A DNA stretch of 64,000 nt, from the NCBI RefSeq assembly GCF_900114605.1, contig NZ_FOTP01000001.1, positions 930,001-994,000 on the forward strand, read 5' to 3'. Below the pieces are notes generated by a model. That model had not been told where the DNA came from and searched no databases. It saw nothing but the letters and a program-made list of their open reading frames with translations. Within the stretch, counting starts at the first letter, position 1. Each line of letters starts with the position of its first letter. This DNA is from Bradyrhizobium sp. NFR13. GTDB lineage: Bacteria; Pseudomonadota; Alphaproteobacteria; Rhizobiales; Xanthobacteraceae. The position numbers were made by a program, and so were the translations under genes. Below are positions 46,303 to 56,401 of the stretch, piece by piece.

Positions 46303-47619
46303 TCAGGACGCCGCGGAGACGGGAGGCGCTGGCGGCGTCTTCACCTGCGGAAAGGCGGCGGTAAAAGTCGCGCCATTCTTCGGCACGCTTTCGATCAGCA
46401 GCCGGCCGCGATGCCGGTTCAGGATGTGCTTCACCAGCGAGAGGCCGAGGCCCGTACCGCCCTGTGCGCGGCTGTCGCCGACATCGACCCGGTAGAAACG
46501 CTCGGTCAGGCGCGGCAGATGCTCGGGAGCGATGCCCGGGCCATAGTCCCGCACAGCGACGCGGATTTCCGGCACACCCTCCGAGGTCGACTCCGTGGTC
46601 AACGATACTTCCACCTTGCCGCCGGATGCGCCGTATTTCAGCGCGTTCTCGATCAGGTTCTCGAACAGCCGAAGCAATTCCTCGCGATCGCCAGCGATGG
46701 ACACCGGCGTCTCCGGCAGGGCCATTTCGATCTTGACGTTGCGCTCATTGGCCAGCGGCTCCAGTCCGTCGCCGACCTGACGGATAATCGGGAGAATATC
46801 CACCAGCGTATCCGGCCGCACATGCGCCGACAGTTCGACGCGCGACAGCGACAGGAGATCGTCGATCAGCCGCGCCATGCGGGTTGCCTGCGCATGCATG
46901 ATGCCGAGAAAACGCTCGCGCGCCTTGGCGTCGTCCTTGGCCGGTCCCTGCAGCGTGTCGATGAAGCCGGACAGCGCCGCCAGCGGCGTGCGCAGTTCGT
47001 GGCTGGCATTGGCGACGAAATCGGCCCGCATTTCCTCGACACGGCGCAGCGGCGTCTGGTCGTGGAACGTCATGAGCATGCAGGTGTCGGTGCCGCCAAA
47101 GGCCGTCGGGACCGGCACCGGCGTGATCATCAATTCCATCCAGCGATCGACCGGAACGTGATCGAGATAGGTCGCGCGGCGCGGCTCGGTGGTGGCAATC
47201 GCCTCGCGCAAGGCGGTGATGATCTCCGGCGAACGCAGCGCGAATTGAGCGAGTTCGTTCTTGCGCAAAGCGGGCGCCAGTTGCGCCGCGGCGGGATTGA
47301 GATGGATGACGCGGCCGGCCCGGTCGAGCAGCACGGCAGGATCGGGAATACCGGCAATGATGGCACGCACCGCAGGCGCCTCGACAGGGTTGGCGGCCAG
47401 AGCCTCATCGCGTGCCGTCACCGCGTCATGCAGCCGCCACGGCACCAGCGCCGCACCGGCGATACAAACAAACACGATGCCGGCGCGCAGCGGCGACAAC
47501 TCGCCGAAGAACACCAAAGCGGCCAGCGCCAGACCGGCTGCCAGCAAAATGATCGCCGAATGCCGCAGCCGGTCTGGCCACGGCGAGAACATGGTCGATG
47601 GAGAAGCTTCAATGGCCAT
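46303..47619 (-). CDS. phoR: PhoR phosphate sensor histidine kinase
   Basis: A 438-aa kinase. Two N-terminal membrane helices (about 18-65) are followed by a PAS domain (GIPDPAVLLDRAGRVIHLNPAA, near 100), the phosphoacceptor in SHELRTPLAALSGFIDTL and a C-terminal ATPase domain (LIENALKYGASGG, DYGPGIAPEHLPRLTERFYRVD, GGTGLGLSLVKHIL). It phosphorylates PhoB under phosphate limitation. It is the first gene of the Pho operon. Confidence 0.95.
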   Translation of the reverse strand: MAIEASPSTMFSPWPDRLRHSAIILLAAGLALAALVFFGELSPLRAGIVFVCIAGAALVPWRLHDAVTARDEALAANPVEAPAVRAIIAGIPDPAVLLDRAGRVIHLNPAAAQLAPALRKNELAQFALRSPEIITALREAIATTEPRRATYLDHVPVDRWMELMITPVPVPTAFGGTDTCMLMTFHDQTPLRRVEEMRADFVANASHELRTPLAALSGFIDTLQGPAKDDAKARERFLGIMHAQATRMARLIDDLLSLSRVELSAHVRPDTLVDILPIIRQVGDGLEPLANERNVKIEMALPETPVSIAGDREELLRLFENLIENALKYGASGGKVEVSLTTESTSEGVPEIRVAVRDYGPGIAPEHLPRLTERFYRVDVGDSRAQGGTGLGLSLVKHILNRHRGRLLIESVPKNGATFTAAFPQVKTPPAPPVSAAS

Positions 47620-47658
47620 CTGAACCGGATCTCTTCCTGCTGCGTATGCGAATTCGTG

Positions 47659-48705
47659 TCAGGCGCCGGAGCGACCGTGTTCTTTCAGCGGGTGGCCGAC
47701 ACCCGGCTGGGCCTCGGCCGCGACCGCCTGCAGCTTTTTCGATCGCGAACCAATGATAAGCTCGCGAAGCGTCAGTAACATGACTGATATAAAGAACGGC
47801 GCGAGGTAATAAAGCACCCTGAACAACAGCATGCCGGCCAGCAGCTTTTCCTGATCCATCATTTCGAGGCCGACCAGCATCGCGGCGTCGAACACACCGA
47901 GACCGCCCGGCGAATGGCTGGCGAAACCCAGCAAGGTGGCCGAGACGAACACCACCGCCACCACGACGAAACCGACGTCAGGCTCGGCAGGAACCAGCAT
48001 ATACATCGCGAGCGCACAGAAGCCGAGATCGATGATGCCGATAGTGATCTGCAGCAAGGTGAGCGGACCGCCCGGCAGCACCACCGACCAGGGGCCACGG
48101 CCAACGCTGCGCGGCTTCATCCAGACCCAGACCACATAGCCGACGAGACCAGCGAGGATGACGTAAGCCAGAATGCGGTTCATCCAGGGCGGCACCTGGT
48201 TGATCGCGCTGGCCGCCTCCGGGTGATAGGCGATGCCGAGGCCGAGCACCGCGAGATTGCCGAGCCAGAAGGTGAGGCCGGCGAGAAAGACGATCTTGGC
48301 GACATCGACCGCGCTGAGGTCCCAAGCCGAATAGATGCGATAGCGCACCGCGCCGCCGGTGAAGACGCTGGCGCCGACATTGTGGCCGATCGAATAGCTG
48401 GTGAAGGCCGCCAGCGCATTGATCCGGTAAGGCACGTCGCGGCGACCGATCGTGCGCACCGCAAACCAGTCGTAGAATGTCAGCGTGAAATAGCCGGCGG
48501 CAACCGACAGCGCCGACAGCATGATCAGCCGCGGCTCGGTCTCCGTCATCGCCCGGAAGACGGCAGCGGCGTCGATGTTGCGCAGCTTGTGATACAGCAT
48601 GTAGCAGGCGACGCCGATCACCGCGACGCTGATCAAGACACCGAGCTTGTGCAGGACTTGCTTCTCGCGCAGAAACGAAATCGCCCTGCGTATTGCTTCC
48701 AGCAT
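47659..48705 (-). CDS. LPG-synthase-like/UPF0104 membrane protein
   Basis: A 348-aa protein with about eight membrane helices, of the family named after the N-terminal membrane half of MprF (lysylphosphatidylglycerol synthase TM region). Signatures include FTSYSIGHNVGASVFTGGAVRYRIYSAWDLS and SHSPGGLGVFDAAMLVGL. It lacks the aminoacyltransferase domain, so lipid handling or flipping is more likely than lipid synthesis. Upstream of phoR in the same direction (39 bp), it could share its transcript. Confidence 0.88.
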   Translation of the reverse strand: MLEAIRRAISFLREKQVLHKLGVLISVAVIGVACYMLYHKLRNIDAAAVFRAMTETEPRLIMLSALSVAAGYFTLTFYDWFAVRTIGRRDVPYRINALAAFTSYSIGHNVGASVFTGGAVRYRIYSAWDLSAVDVAKIVFLAGLTFWLGNLAVLGLGIAYHPEAASAINQVPPWMNRILAYVILAGLVGYVVWVWMKPRSVGRGPWSVVLPGGPLTLLQITIGIIDLGFCALAMYMLVPAEPDVGFVVVAVVFVSATLLGFASHSPGGLGVFDAAMLVGLEMMDQEKLLAGMLLFRVLYYLAPFFISVMLLTLRELIIGSRSKKLQAVAAEAQPGVGHPLKEHGRSGA

Positions 48706-49035
48706 CTCAACCTCGAATGCGATCCCCTGACCACGGAATCCGAACCAGGGAAGTCAGACTAGCCTCGGCGGAACCGCCACATCACGTTGTCTCCGGCACA
48801 ACCGTCGTAGCGCGTTTTTCGGCAAAGTGGAATTCGCCGGCTGTGAATAAAAACAAGTCACATCAGTATATTAGGTCAGTCCTAACAAACCACCAGCCTC
48901 TCGGGCGCATTCGCTGCGGCAAAATGCCGACGTCCTGACGCGTCTCACGTCACAATGAGGCTTTCGTGACCTCATGCCGCCGATTTGGCGGCGAGACGTT
49001 GATAAAAAAGACAGCAGCGGCCTGCACCACAGACC
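48706..49035. other. Gene-free stretch
   Basis: 330 bp without a protein-like frame. It holds one hairpin, GCCGCC-GATTT-GGCGGC (48976-48992), downstream of the small membrane protein gene, without a T-run. It may mark the end of the OmpA-type unit. Nothing else is seen. Confidence 0.5.
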
Positions 49036-49335
49036 TCACGTCACGCGGGTCTGCTGCCTGACCACCACGATATCGCGCAGCCACGACCCGATGGCGCAGC
49101 CCACGAGATAGAAACCGAACAATGCGAGGCCGAGATCGAGCCAGTAGCCAAAGCGGCCGGGCACGACTTTGGCAATCGCGATGCCTACGATGACCGCGGC
49201 GATCACCGAGAGGCGCTGGATCCAAACCCGCGACACCGAACGCCCGCGATAGACGACGGCGATCCAGCCCATGCCGAAGCCGATCAGGAACGCCCCGAGC
49301 AGCCAGCCCCAGTGAAACATCGCAAGATAGGTCAT
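49036..49335 (-). CDS. Small membrane protein, partner of the BON-OmpA gene
   Basis: Ninety-nine residues with three hydrophobic helices (MFHWGWLLGAFLIGFGMGWIAVVY, LSVIAAVIVGIAIAKVV, LDLGLALFGFYLVGCAIGSWL). It is coupled to the BON-OmpA gene by an ATGA overlap (49332-49335). No family is recognised; it may anchor or stabilise the OmpA-domain protein. Confidence 0.72.
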   Translation of the reverse strand: MTYLAMFHWGWLLGAFLIGFGMGWIAVVYRGRSVSRVWIQRLSVIAAVIVGIAIAKVVPGRFGYWLDLGLALFGFYLVGCAIGSWLRDIVVVRQQTRVT

Positions 49336-50735
49336 GGCGCTTGCCTCACAACGAATTCGATCCGGCGATTCTGCAGCTTGCCTTCGTCGGTGTCATTGGT
49401 GGCGATCGGCTGGGTGCTGCCGTAGCCGATCGTCGAGAAACGATCCGCAGGCAGGCCGGCCTTCACGAGATATTCCTCGACGGCGAGCGCGCGCTTCTCC
49501 GAGAGCGACTGATTGAACGCCGCGTCGCCATCGCCGTCGGTATGCCCGGCGATTTCGACCCGGACATTGGGGCAGCGCATGGCGATTTCCACGAGGCGAT
49601 CGAGCAAGCCCGCGGAATCCACATTGATGCTGGCGCTGGACGGTTCGAACCGGATGCGGCCCTTGGTCAGGTTCTGCGCGAAGAGCTGCTGGCACACGCT
49701 GGCATCGACCGGTGCCGCGGCAGGCTTCACCGAGACTTCGGCCTTGGCCTGCCAACCCTGCGGGAGCTCGCGCGCGAGGCTTGCGCGGATCTGGTCGGCG
49801 GCGACTTCGTAGAGTGCGTCACCCGACAGCTTCACCTCACGATCGGACACCACCAGCGTGCCGGTCGACAGCCGCGACAGCGCGCCGAGCGCCGTCGTCA
49901 CCGCCGCGGCAAAACCGCCGGGCGCGCCGATGCTGGCCTTCAGGTTGTCGACGATCTTCTCATTGCCGAACTTGCGTCCGGCGGCCGACGCAAGCGCGGC
50001 GTGGACGTTGTTATCCGGAACGTAGCCGCTCAGCGTCAGCGTGTTCGTTACCGGGTCCTTGTTGGCCTGGAACACGTAAGGCGGTGCCTTGATGTCGTTG
50101 GCCGCCACCGTGAAACCTTCCGGCAGGTTCTTCAGTGCTGCCGCGATGGCTTCGCGGCCGCCGAGATCGCGCGCCATGCCGGAGAGGCTGACATTGGTAT
50201 CCGAAATCACCGCTTTGCCTTCCTTCAGCTTGGCGACCTGATCGAGCAGCAGCACGGCTGCGGCATCGAACCGCGGCGGCGCGCCGCGCTTCAGGCCCAT
50301 GCGGTCGGAGACCTCGGTTCCGCTGAGCGCGGCACGGGCGGCTTCCACGATGCGCGCCCTGCTGGCCGGCAATGGCGCGGTCCCCCACAGCGTGACGCGG
50401 ACATTGTCGCGCTCCGCGACCCAGACGAACGGCTTGGCCTCGGCGACAAGACGGGTTTCGTCATTGACCAGGCGGACGCCCGGCGTGGCCTCGACCGACG
50501 AGACCGCGCTGCGGCGACCGTCTTCGGAAAAAGCTTCGGCAGAAAACGAGACGTCGCGGCCGGCAACCGTGATCTGGCTCTTGTCGAGGATCGTGTTTTT
50601 CAGCGCTGCAGTGCTGCGCGCCGTTAAATCCGTCTCAAGCGGAATCGTGCTAACCCAGGCAGCAACCACCCAAAGAATGGCAAGCGGGATGAGCCCGGGC
50701 CACCATTTGGCACTCCACCTGTAAAATCCGTGCAT
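49332..50735 (-). CDS. Envelope protein with BON-like repeats and a C-terminal OmpA domain
   Basis: A 467-aa protein with one N-terminal membrane helix (WWPGLIPLAILWVVAAWV), then about 300 residues of BON-like repeats (ITVAGRDVSFSAEAFSED, LTLSGYVPDNN, KLSGDALYEVAADQIRASL), and an OmpA domain (about 355-465) with the peptidoglycan-binding pattern VEIAGHTDGDGDAAFNQSLSEKRALAVEEYL and LQNRRIEFVV. It likely spans the periplasm from inner membrane to cell wall. Confidence 0.87.
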   Translation of the reverse strand: MHGFYRWSAKWWPGLIPLAILWVVAAWVSTIPLETDLTARSTAALKNTILDKSQITVAGRDVSFSAEAFSEDGRRSAVSSVEATPGVRLVNDETRLVAEAKPFVWVAERDNVRVTLWGTAPLPASRARIVEAARAALSGTEVSDRMGLKRGAPPRFDAAAVLLLDQVAKLKEGKAVISDTNVSLSGMARDLGGREAIAAALKNLPEGFTVAANDIKAPPYVFQANKDPVTNTLTLSGYVPDNNVHAALASAAGRKFGNEKIVDNLKASIGAPGGFAAAVTTALGALSRLSTGTLVVSDREVKLSGDALYEVAADQIRASLARELPQGWQAKAEVSVKPAAAPVDASVCQQLFAQNLTKGRIRFEPSSASINVDSAGLLDRLVEIAMRCPNVRVEIAGHTDGDGDAAFNQSLSEKRALAVEEYLVKAGLPADRFSTIGYGSTQPIATNDTDEGKLQNRRIEFVVRQAP

Positions 50736-50897
50736 TCGACGTCCTGCGGGTCTGGAAACAGAGAGAAAACAAACCCTTGCGGGACTGTCAAATTGAAATC
50801 AAGGCAAACCTCTGGCGCTGCCGCGGGTATTCGAATAACGCTTTGTTCAATCGTTTCTGATCATTTCCGTGGGTAGCATCAATTGCTCGGTCATACG

Positions 50898-51953
50898 ATG
50901 AAGCAGATTCGCAACACGATTATTCGTGCCGGCCTGGATGCGCTGTATTTCAGCGGCGCCCACCGCGTGCTGCGACCCATCTTCGGCGGCGTGGGCACCA
51001 TTTTCATGCTGCACCATGTGCGCCCTGCGCATGCCGGTCCGTTCCAGCCCAACCGCCACCTCGAGATCACGCCGGATTTCCTGCGCGCCACCCTCGCTTA
51101 TCTGCGTGCAACCGACGTCGATATCGTGACCCCCGATGAAGTGCAGCGGCGGTTGACGGAGCGGGATTTCTCGCGCCGCTTCGCCTGTTTCACCTGCGAC
51201 GACGGCTATCGCGACAACCGCGACCATGCATTGCCCGCGATGCAGGATTTCGACGCACCCTTCACGGTCTATGTCACCAGTGACTTCGCCTCGGGCACAG
51301 GCCGGCTGTGGTGGGTGGCGCTGGAGCGCGTGGTCACCAGGGCCGATGCGATCGAGGCCCCGATCGACGGACAGATGGTGCGCCTGGACACGTCGACTCT
51401 CGCCGGCAAGGACATGGCGTTCGACCGCCTGCATGGCTGGCTGCGCGGATTGCCGGAAGAAGCGGACGTCCGCCGCGAGATCAGCACACTCTGCGCCGCG
51501 CATGGCATTGACGAAGAGGCGGTCAGCCGCGAGCTGTGCATGTCGTGGGACGAACTCAAACCTTTCGCCGCCGATCCGCTGGTGACAATCGGCGCGCATG
51601 GCGTAAGCCACTGCAACCTCGCCAAACAGACCGAAGCGACGGTCGTGCATGAGCTGTCAGCCAGCCGCACCGATATCGAAAACGTTCTGCAGCGCCCAGC
51701 CGTGCATCTTGCCTATCCCTATGGCGACCGCTGCGCCGCTGGTACACGGGAATTCGCACTGGCAAAAAGCGCCGGCTTCGAGACAGCCGTGACGACGCGC
51801 CCCGGCGTGATCGCCTCGGACAACTCCGCACAACTCACCGCGCTCCCGCGGGTCTCGCTGAACGGCAACTATCAGGACACCCGCTATCTGCCGGTGCTGA
51901 CCTCCGGCGCCGCCACCGCGATGTGGAATGGCTTCCAGCGCGGCGTCGGATAG
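50898..51953 (+). CDS. Polysaccharide deacetylase family protein
   Basis: A 351-aa protein of the NodB-homology (carbohydrate esterase 4) type. Motifs are FACFTCDDGYRDN (Asp pair, near residue 100), then HGVSHCNLAK (His residues, near 235) and LAYPYGD; together these are the metal and catalytic sites of CE4 enzymes. No signal peptide is evident. ATG 50898 (MKQIRNTIIRAGLD) is chosen over an upstream TTG. It probably trims acetyl groups from an envelope glycan. Confidence 0.87.
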   Translation: MKQIRNTIIRAGLDALYFSGAHRVLRPIFGGVGTIFMLHHVRPAHAGPFQPNRHLEITPDFLRATLAYLRATDVDIVTPDEVQRRLTERDFSRRFACFTCDDGYRDNRDHALPAMQDFDAPFTVYVTSDFASGTGRLWWVALERVVTRADAIEAPIDGQMVRLDTSTLAGKDMAFDRLHGWLRGLPEEADVRREISTLCAAHGIDEEAVSRELCMSWDELKPFAADPLVTIGAHGVSHCNLAKQTEATVVHELSASRTDIENVLQRPAVHLAYPYGDRCAAGTREFALAKSAGFETAVTTRPGVIASDNSAQLTALPRVSLNGNYQDTRYLPVLTSGAATAMWNGFQRGVG

Positions 51954-52001
51954 TCCAGTCATGCGCTGCAGGCGAACTGCAGCGCCGCGTCCCGCACCGG
52001 A

Positions 52002-52727
52002 TCAGACCGGCTTTTGCGGCAGATCGGTCTCCGGTGGAAAGTACACGCCCGACATCGGATCGACCCAGCACAGATGGTCGTTGACGCGGGTTACGCCAGC
52101 CACATTTTCAGCAGCCACGACAATTGCCCGACGGACATTCTCGTCCGTGATGAAACCGTCGATATCCACGACGCCATCCTTCACCCGGACATCGAGGCCG
52201 ACGGGCGTCCATTCGTTATGCCTGAGCACAGCGACGATGCGGCGGCGGATCAACGCATCACTCGACCCGACATCGGAGACGTCGTGCATGACATCGGCGA
52301 TGGCCTCGACGAAATTCTGCCGGCTGACGATACCGACGAGCCTGTCGCCCTGCACCACCGGTACGCGCTTGATGTGATACTTCTCCATTACTTCGACGAT
52401 ATCGGCCAGACCGGTCTCCTCGGTCACCGTGCGGACCTCGCGGGTCATGATCTCGTGCACCTTGCGGCCGGCTTCACGGACATAATCGACGGCCTGCAGG
52501 CTGGGGCCGCGCACGAATTCGAGCCAGCGCGGACGCCTGCGCTGCGTGCCGACCTCGTGCCGGCGCAGAAAGTCCCGCTCGGTCACAATGCCAACCAGCT
52601 TGCCAGCCGCATCCACCACAGGCAATCCGCTCACGTGGTAGTCGATCATCAGCCGCGCAGCCTCGCTGATCGACGCGTCTGGCGACACGGTGACGAGCTT
52701 GCGGGTCATAATTTGATGAGCTCTCAC
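52002..52727 (-). CDS. CBS-pair protein with C-terminal BON domain
   Basis: A 241-aa protein with two CBS domains (HQIMTRKLVTVSPDASISEAARLMIDYHVSGLPVVDAAGKLVGIVTERDFL, residues 4-55; HEIMTREVRTVTEETGLADIVEVMEKYHIKRVPVVQGDRLVGIVSRQNFV, 91-140) and a BON domain (about 160-225). CBS pairs sense adenine nucleotides; BON domains bind phospholipid or proteins. The start is GTG 52727. Confidence 0.92.
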   Translation of the reverse strand: MRAHQIMTRKLVTVSPDASISEAARLMIDYHVSGLPVVDAAGKLVGIVTERDFLRRHEVGTQRRRPRWLEFVRGPSLQAVDYVREAGRKVHEIMTREVRTVTEETGLADIVEVMEKYHIKRVPVVQGDRLVGIVSRQNFVEAIADVMHDVSDVGSSDALIRRRIVAVLRHNEWTPVGLDVRVKDGVVDIDGFITDENVRRAIVVAAENVAGVTRVNDHLCWVDPMSGVYFPPETDLPQKPV

Positions 52728-52896
52728 GACACTCTCCCATTGGGTTGAGGTCCGTTTGCTGAACGAACCAACGCAAGAAGCCTATGCCGGCCGCCGGTTC
52801 CGGCCTTGATATAGCTCAACTGCAGCAGCGCTTGTTGACTCGCCCTGCCCGCCGCCGCACACAATCGGCCCAACGACAAAACAAACGGGAGGCATC

Positions 52897-53703
52897 ATGT
52901 TCACCAATCTGTTTTCGCTCGATGGCCGCATCGCATTGGTAACCGGCGGCTCGCGCGGCATCGGCAAGATGATCGCAGCGGGATTTCTCAGCCAGGGCGC
53001 GGCGAAGGTCTACATCACCGCGCGCAAGGCTGGACCTTGCGACGCAACCGCGAAAGAACTCTCCGCGCAGTATCCAGGCGAATGCATTGCGCTGCCGATC
53101 GACATCTCGACAATGAACGGCATCGAGATGCTGGCTGCCGAGATCAAGAAGCGCGAACCCAGGCTCGACATTCTCGTCAACAATGCGGGTGCTGCCTGGG
53201 GCGCGGACTTCGATGAATTTCCGGAGAGCGGCTGGGACAAGGTGATGACGCTGAACGTCAAGACACCGTTCTTTCTGACCAAGGCGCTGGCCGGGCCGCT
53301 GCGCGCGGCAGCCAGCGCGGACAAGCCCGCCAAGGTCATCAACATCGCCTCCATCGACGGCATCTTTGTCAATCCGATGGAGACCTATTCCTATGCAGCG
53401 AGCAAATCCGGCCTGATTCACCTGACGCGGCGGATGGCCGTGAAACTGATCCGGGATCACGTCGTCGTCACGGCCATCGCACCGGGCCCGTTCCAGTCGG
53501 ACATGAACAAGGCTGCCCGCGACAATGCCGATCAAGTGGCGACCCGCGTGCCCGCCGGCCGGATCGGCACCGACGAGGACATGGCGGGTGCCGCGATCTA
53601 TCTCGCCTCGCGTGCCGGCGACTATGTGGTCGGCGCCACCATCGCGGTGGACGGCGGCATCGTCTACGCCAATCCCGGCATCAAGGGCGATGGCTGGGAC
53701 TGA
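52897..53703 (+). CDS. Short-chain dehydrogenase/reductase
   Basis: A 268-aa classical SDR. The cofactor motif VTGGSRGIGKM is near residue 17, NNAGAAWG near 92, the catalytic Ser in NIASIDG and YSYAASKSG with the Tyr and Lys. The substrate is unknown. GGGAGG lies before ATG 52897. It diverges from the CBS gene; a GGTCTC-GCTT-GAGACC hairpin (53806-53821) lies about 100 bp after its stop. Confidence 0.93.
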   Translation: MFTNLFSLDGRIALVTGGSRGIGKMIAAGFLSQGAAKVYITARKAGPCDATAKELSAQYPGECIALPIDISTMNGIEMLAAEIKKREPRLDILVNNAGAAWGADFDEFPESGWDKVMTLNVKTPFFLTKALAGPLRAAASADKPAKVINIASIDGIFVNPMETYSYAASKSGLIHLTRRMAVKLIRDHVVVTAIAPGPFQSDMNKAARDNADQVATRVPAGRIGTDEDMAGAAIYLASRAGDYVVGATIAVDGGIVYANPGIKGDGWD

Positions 53704-53894
53704 TAACGGACGATGGTGGTCGCCCGGATGGCGCATCAGCCAAATCCGGGGACCGGCTGCCGCCATAATCAGCCGGGGTTATAAGATGAGCAGTTAACGA
53801 ATTTCGGTCTCGCTTGAGACCCATATGCTGCAAAGCTATTTTCAAACAAGATATTGAAATACCCCGAGATTAGCTCCGAATAAGATTGCCGGTT

Positions 53895-53912
53895 GCCATT
53901 GTACACAATGGC
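53895..53912. promoter_or_regulatory. GntR-type operator upstream of the biuret cassette
   Basis: GCCATTGT-AC-ACAATGGC, an 18-bp inverted repeat with 8-bp arms, containing TTGTacACAA, the core of FadR/FCD-type GntR operators (TTGTNNACAA pattern). It lies 58 bp before the hydrolase start and the gene row that follows. No GntR gene is in the window. Confidence 0.55.
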
Positions 53913-53969
53913 ACGCGCCTTGCTTCGTTAACCCCTGAAAGGCCCATGGCTCCTGGGGAGAGACGGCAA

Positions 53970-54704
53970 ATGGCGGACTCACCACACTCAGCAACAGTTA
54001 TAGCCGAACCCGGCCCGATCACGGTCGACTGGGCAGCGACGGCGCTCGTCATCATCGACATGCAGCGCGATTTCATGGAGCCCGGCGGCTTCGGCGAGAC
54101 GCTGGGCAACGACGTCTCGCAGCTCGCCCGCGCAGTCGAGCCCATCGCTGCAGTCCTGAAGGCGGCGCGCGAGACGGGGATGATGGTGGTGCATACCCGC
54201 GAGGGGCACCTGCCCGATCTCTCCGACGCACCGCCCGCCAAGATCGAACGCGGTGCGCCGTCACTGCGGATCGGCGATCCCGGCCCGATGGGACGCATCC
54301 TCATCCGCGGCGAAGCCGGCCATGACATCATCCCCGCGCTTTATCCCGTCGAAGGCGAGATCGTCATCGACAAGCCCGGCAAGGGCGCGTTCTACGCCAC
54401 GACACTCGGCGCAGACCTGAAGGCCCGCGAGATCGACACGCTGCTGGTCTGCGGTGTTACGACGGAGGTCTGCGTTAACACCACCGTGCGCGAAGCCAAT
54501 GACCGCGGCTATCGCTGCATCGTCATTTCTGACGGCTGCGCGTCCTACTTCCCTGAATTCCACGAGATGGGCCTGAAGATGATCAAGGCCCAGGGCGGCA
54601 TCTTCGGCTGGGTCGCCGACTCCGCCGCCATTCTCGACGCCATCACACGTTCTGAACATGCACCGGAGACTTCCAACAAACTTGCAGCAGGAGCATCACG
54701 ATGA
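53970..54704 (+). CDS. biuH: Isochorismatase-family amidohydrolase, probable biuret hydrolase
   Basis: A 244-aa cysteine hydrolase. The catalytic triad is D30 ([10 protein letters not shown]), K135 (IDKPGKGAF) and C168 ([11 protein letters not shown]). The genes after it encode a permease and an allophanate hydrolase, so biuret to allophanate plus ammonia is the most likely reaction; other amide substrates giving allophanate remain possible. ATG 53970 is chosen because GGGGAG (53955-53960) precedes it; ATG 53946 is an alternative. It overlaps the permease start (ATGA). Confidence 0.75.
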   Translation: MADSPHSATVIAEPGPITVDWAATALVIIDMQRDFMEPGGFGETLGNDVSQLARAVEPIAAVLKAARETGMMVVHTREGHLPDLSDAPPAKIERGAPSLRIGDPGPMGRILIRGEAGHDIIPALYPVEGEIVIDKPGKGAFYATTLGADLKAREIDTLLVCGVTTEVCVNTTVREANDRGYRCIVISDGCASYFPEFHEMGLKMIKAQGGIFGWVADSAAILDAITRSEHAPETSNKLAAGASR

Positions 54705-56347
54705 GCACGACCGCGGGGACGTTTTCTAAAGATTCTGCCGGCAAATCCGACTTTAAGCCCGCGTTATGGACGCCGGGCGACTGGAATGCATTTTTCGGCT
54801 TCGGCACCAATATTCTCGTCAACATGCTGGTGCTGACCGGCCTGCTGCGCTTCGTCCTGAAAATGCCGGACAATATCGTGTTCGGCCGCATCCTGCCGGC
54901 GATGGGCCTGATGATGTGCCTGTCGACGATGTACTACGCCTGGCTCGCCTATAAACTGGCGCAGAAGACCGGTCGCAGCGATGTCTGCGCGCTGCCTTCG
55001 GGCATCAGCGTGCCGCATATGTTCATCGTCACCTTCGTGATCATGCTGCCGATCTCGATCACGACGGGCGACCCCATCAAGGGCTGGGAGGCCGGCCTCG
55101 TCTGGGTGTTCTTCCAGAGCTTCATCCTGATGATCGGCGGCTTCATCGCGCCCTGGATCCGCAAGGTGACGCCGCGTGCCGCTCTGCTCGGCACCCTGGC
55201 CGGCGTTTCCATCGCCTTCATCGCCATGCGACCGGCACTGGAAATGTTCATGACGCCGGTGATCGGCCTCACGTGCTTCGCCATCATCCTGCTGAGCTGG
55301 TTCGGCGGCTATAAATATCCCAAGGGGGTTCCGGCCGGGCTGGTCGCGATCGGCGTCGGCATGGTGATCGCATGGGGGTCCACGCTGCTTGGCTTCGGCG
55401 TCGGCGGGCTCAGCATCGCGGGCGTCAAAGCAGCCTTCACCAATTTCGGCTTCTCGGTGCCGATTCCCGCCTTCGATCACGTTTTCTCGGGCTTCCAGTT
55501 CCTCGGCATCATCCTGGTCACCGCCATTCCCTATGGCATCTACGATCTGGTCGAGGCGATGGACAATGTCGAGTCCGCCGAAGCGGCCGGCGACGAATAT
55601 CCGACCACGCGCGTGCTGACCGCTGACGGCGTCGTCTCGCTGATCGGCTGCCTTATGGGCAACCCCTTCATCAACGCGGTCTATATCGGCCATCCCGGCT
55701 GGAAGGCGATGGGTGGCCGGATCGGCTATTCGGCAGCGACCGGCCTGATGGTGATCGTGCTGTCCTGGTTCGGCGTCATCTCGCTGATGCTGGCCATCGT
55801 TCCGCTGGTCGCGATCTCGCCGATCCTGCTCTATATCGGCATGCTGATCTGCGCGCAGGCGTTTGAGACGACGCCACGCGAACACGCGCCGGCCATCGCG
55901 CTTGCGCTGACGCCGCATCTCGCGGCCTGGGCCTCCGTACTGATATCGGGAGCGCTCGGTGCCGCCGGCATGAATTTCGGCGCGATCCACTCGCCTGAGT
56001 TCATCGCCAAGATGGGGCAGAACGGCGTACTGCTCCACGGCCTCGAAGTCATGGGCGGCGGCTCTATCCTGGTCGGCCTGGTGCTCGGCGCCATCGCGGT
56101 CTTCATCATCGAACGCAAATTCGTCAACGCATCGGCCTTCGCGCTGGCTGGCGCGGTGCTGACCTATTTCGGCTTCATGCATGGTGAGGCGATCGGGATC
56201 GGCGGCGGATTGGGGGTGACGCCCGGCGTCGCTCTCGCTTATGCTCTCGTTGCAGCCGGGCTCTTTGCCGCGGACAAGTTCGGCGCAACCAGCCTGTCCC
56301 CTTCTGTCCCGCAATCGGAGCCGCCACTTGCCGTGCCTGCTGAATAA
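54701..56347 (+). CDS. NCS2/AzgA-like permease of the biuret cassette
   Basis: A 548-aa transporter with about 12-13 membrane helices. It resembles the NCS2 (xanthine/uracil) superfamily, AzgA-like branch ([96 protein letters not shown]). It is coupled to the hydrolase and lies before allophanate hydrolase, so it probably imports biuret or a related ureide. The substrate is inferred from context. Confidence 0.85.
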   Translation: MSTTAGTFSKDSAGKSDFKPALWTPGDWNAFFGFGTNILVNMLVLTGLLRFVLKMPDNIVFGRILPAMGLMMCLSTMYYAWLAYKLAQKTGRSDVCALPSGISVPHMFIVTFVIMLPISITTGDPIKGWEAGLVWVFFQSFILMIGGFIAPWIRKVTPRAALLGTLAGVSIAFIAMRPALEMFMTPVIGLTCFAIILLSWFGGYKYPKGVPAGLVAIGVGMVIAWGSTLLGFGVGGLSIAGVKAAFTNFGFSVPIPAFDHVFSGFQFLGIILVTAIPYGIYDLVEAMDNVESAEAAGDEYPTTRVLTADGVVSLIGCLMGNPFINAVYIGHPGWKAMGGRIGYSAATGLMVIVLSWFGVISLMLAIVPLVAISPILLYIGMLICAQAFETTPREHAPAIALALTPHLAAWASVLISGALGAAGMNFGAIHSPEFIAKMGQNGVLLHGLEVMGGGSILVGLVLGAIAVFIIERKFVNASAFALAGAVLTYFGFMHGEAIGIGGGLGVTPGVALAYALVAAGLFAADKFGATSLSPSVPQSEPPLAVPAE

Positions 56348-56401
56348 CATCGTCTCAATCTGCGGGTGGCACACCCGTGCCATCCGCAGCAGGTTCGCAT
56401 C

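Noticed and set aside
46243-47778. A 511-codon open frame on the plus strand
   Set aside because: It is antisense to phoR, which has all histidine-kinase motifs; the antisense translation has none.
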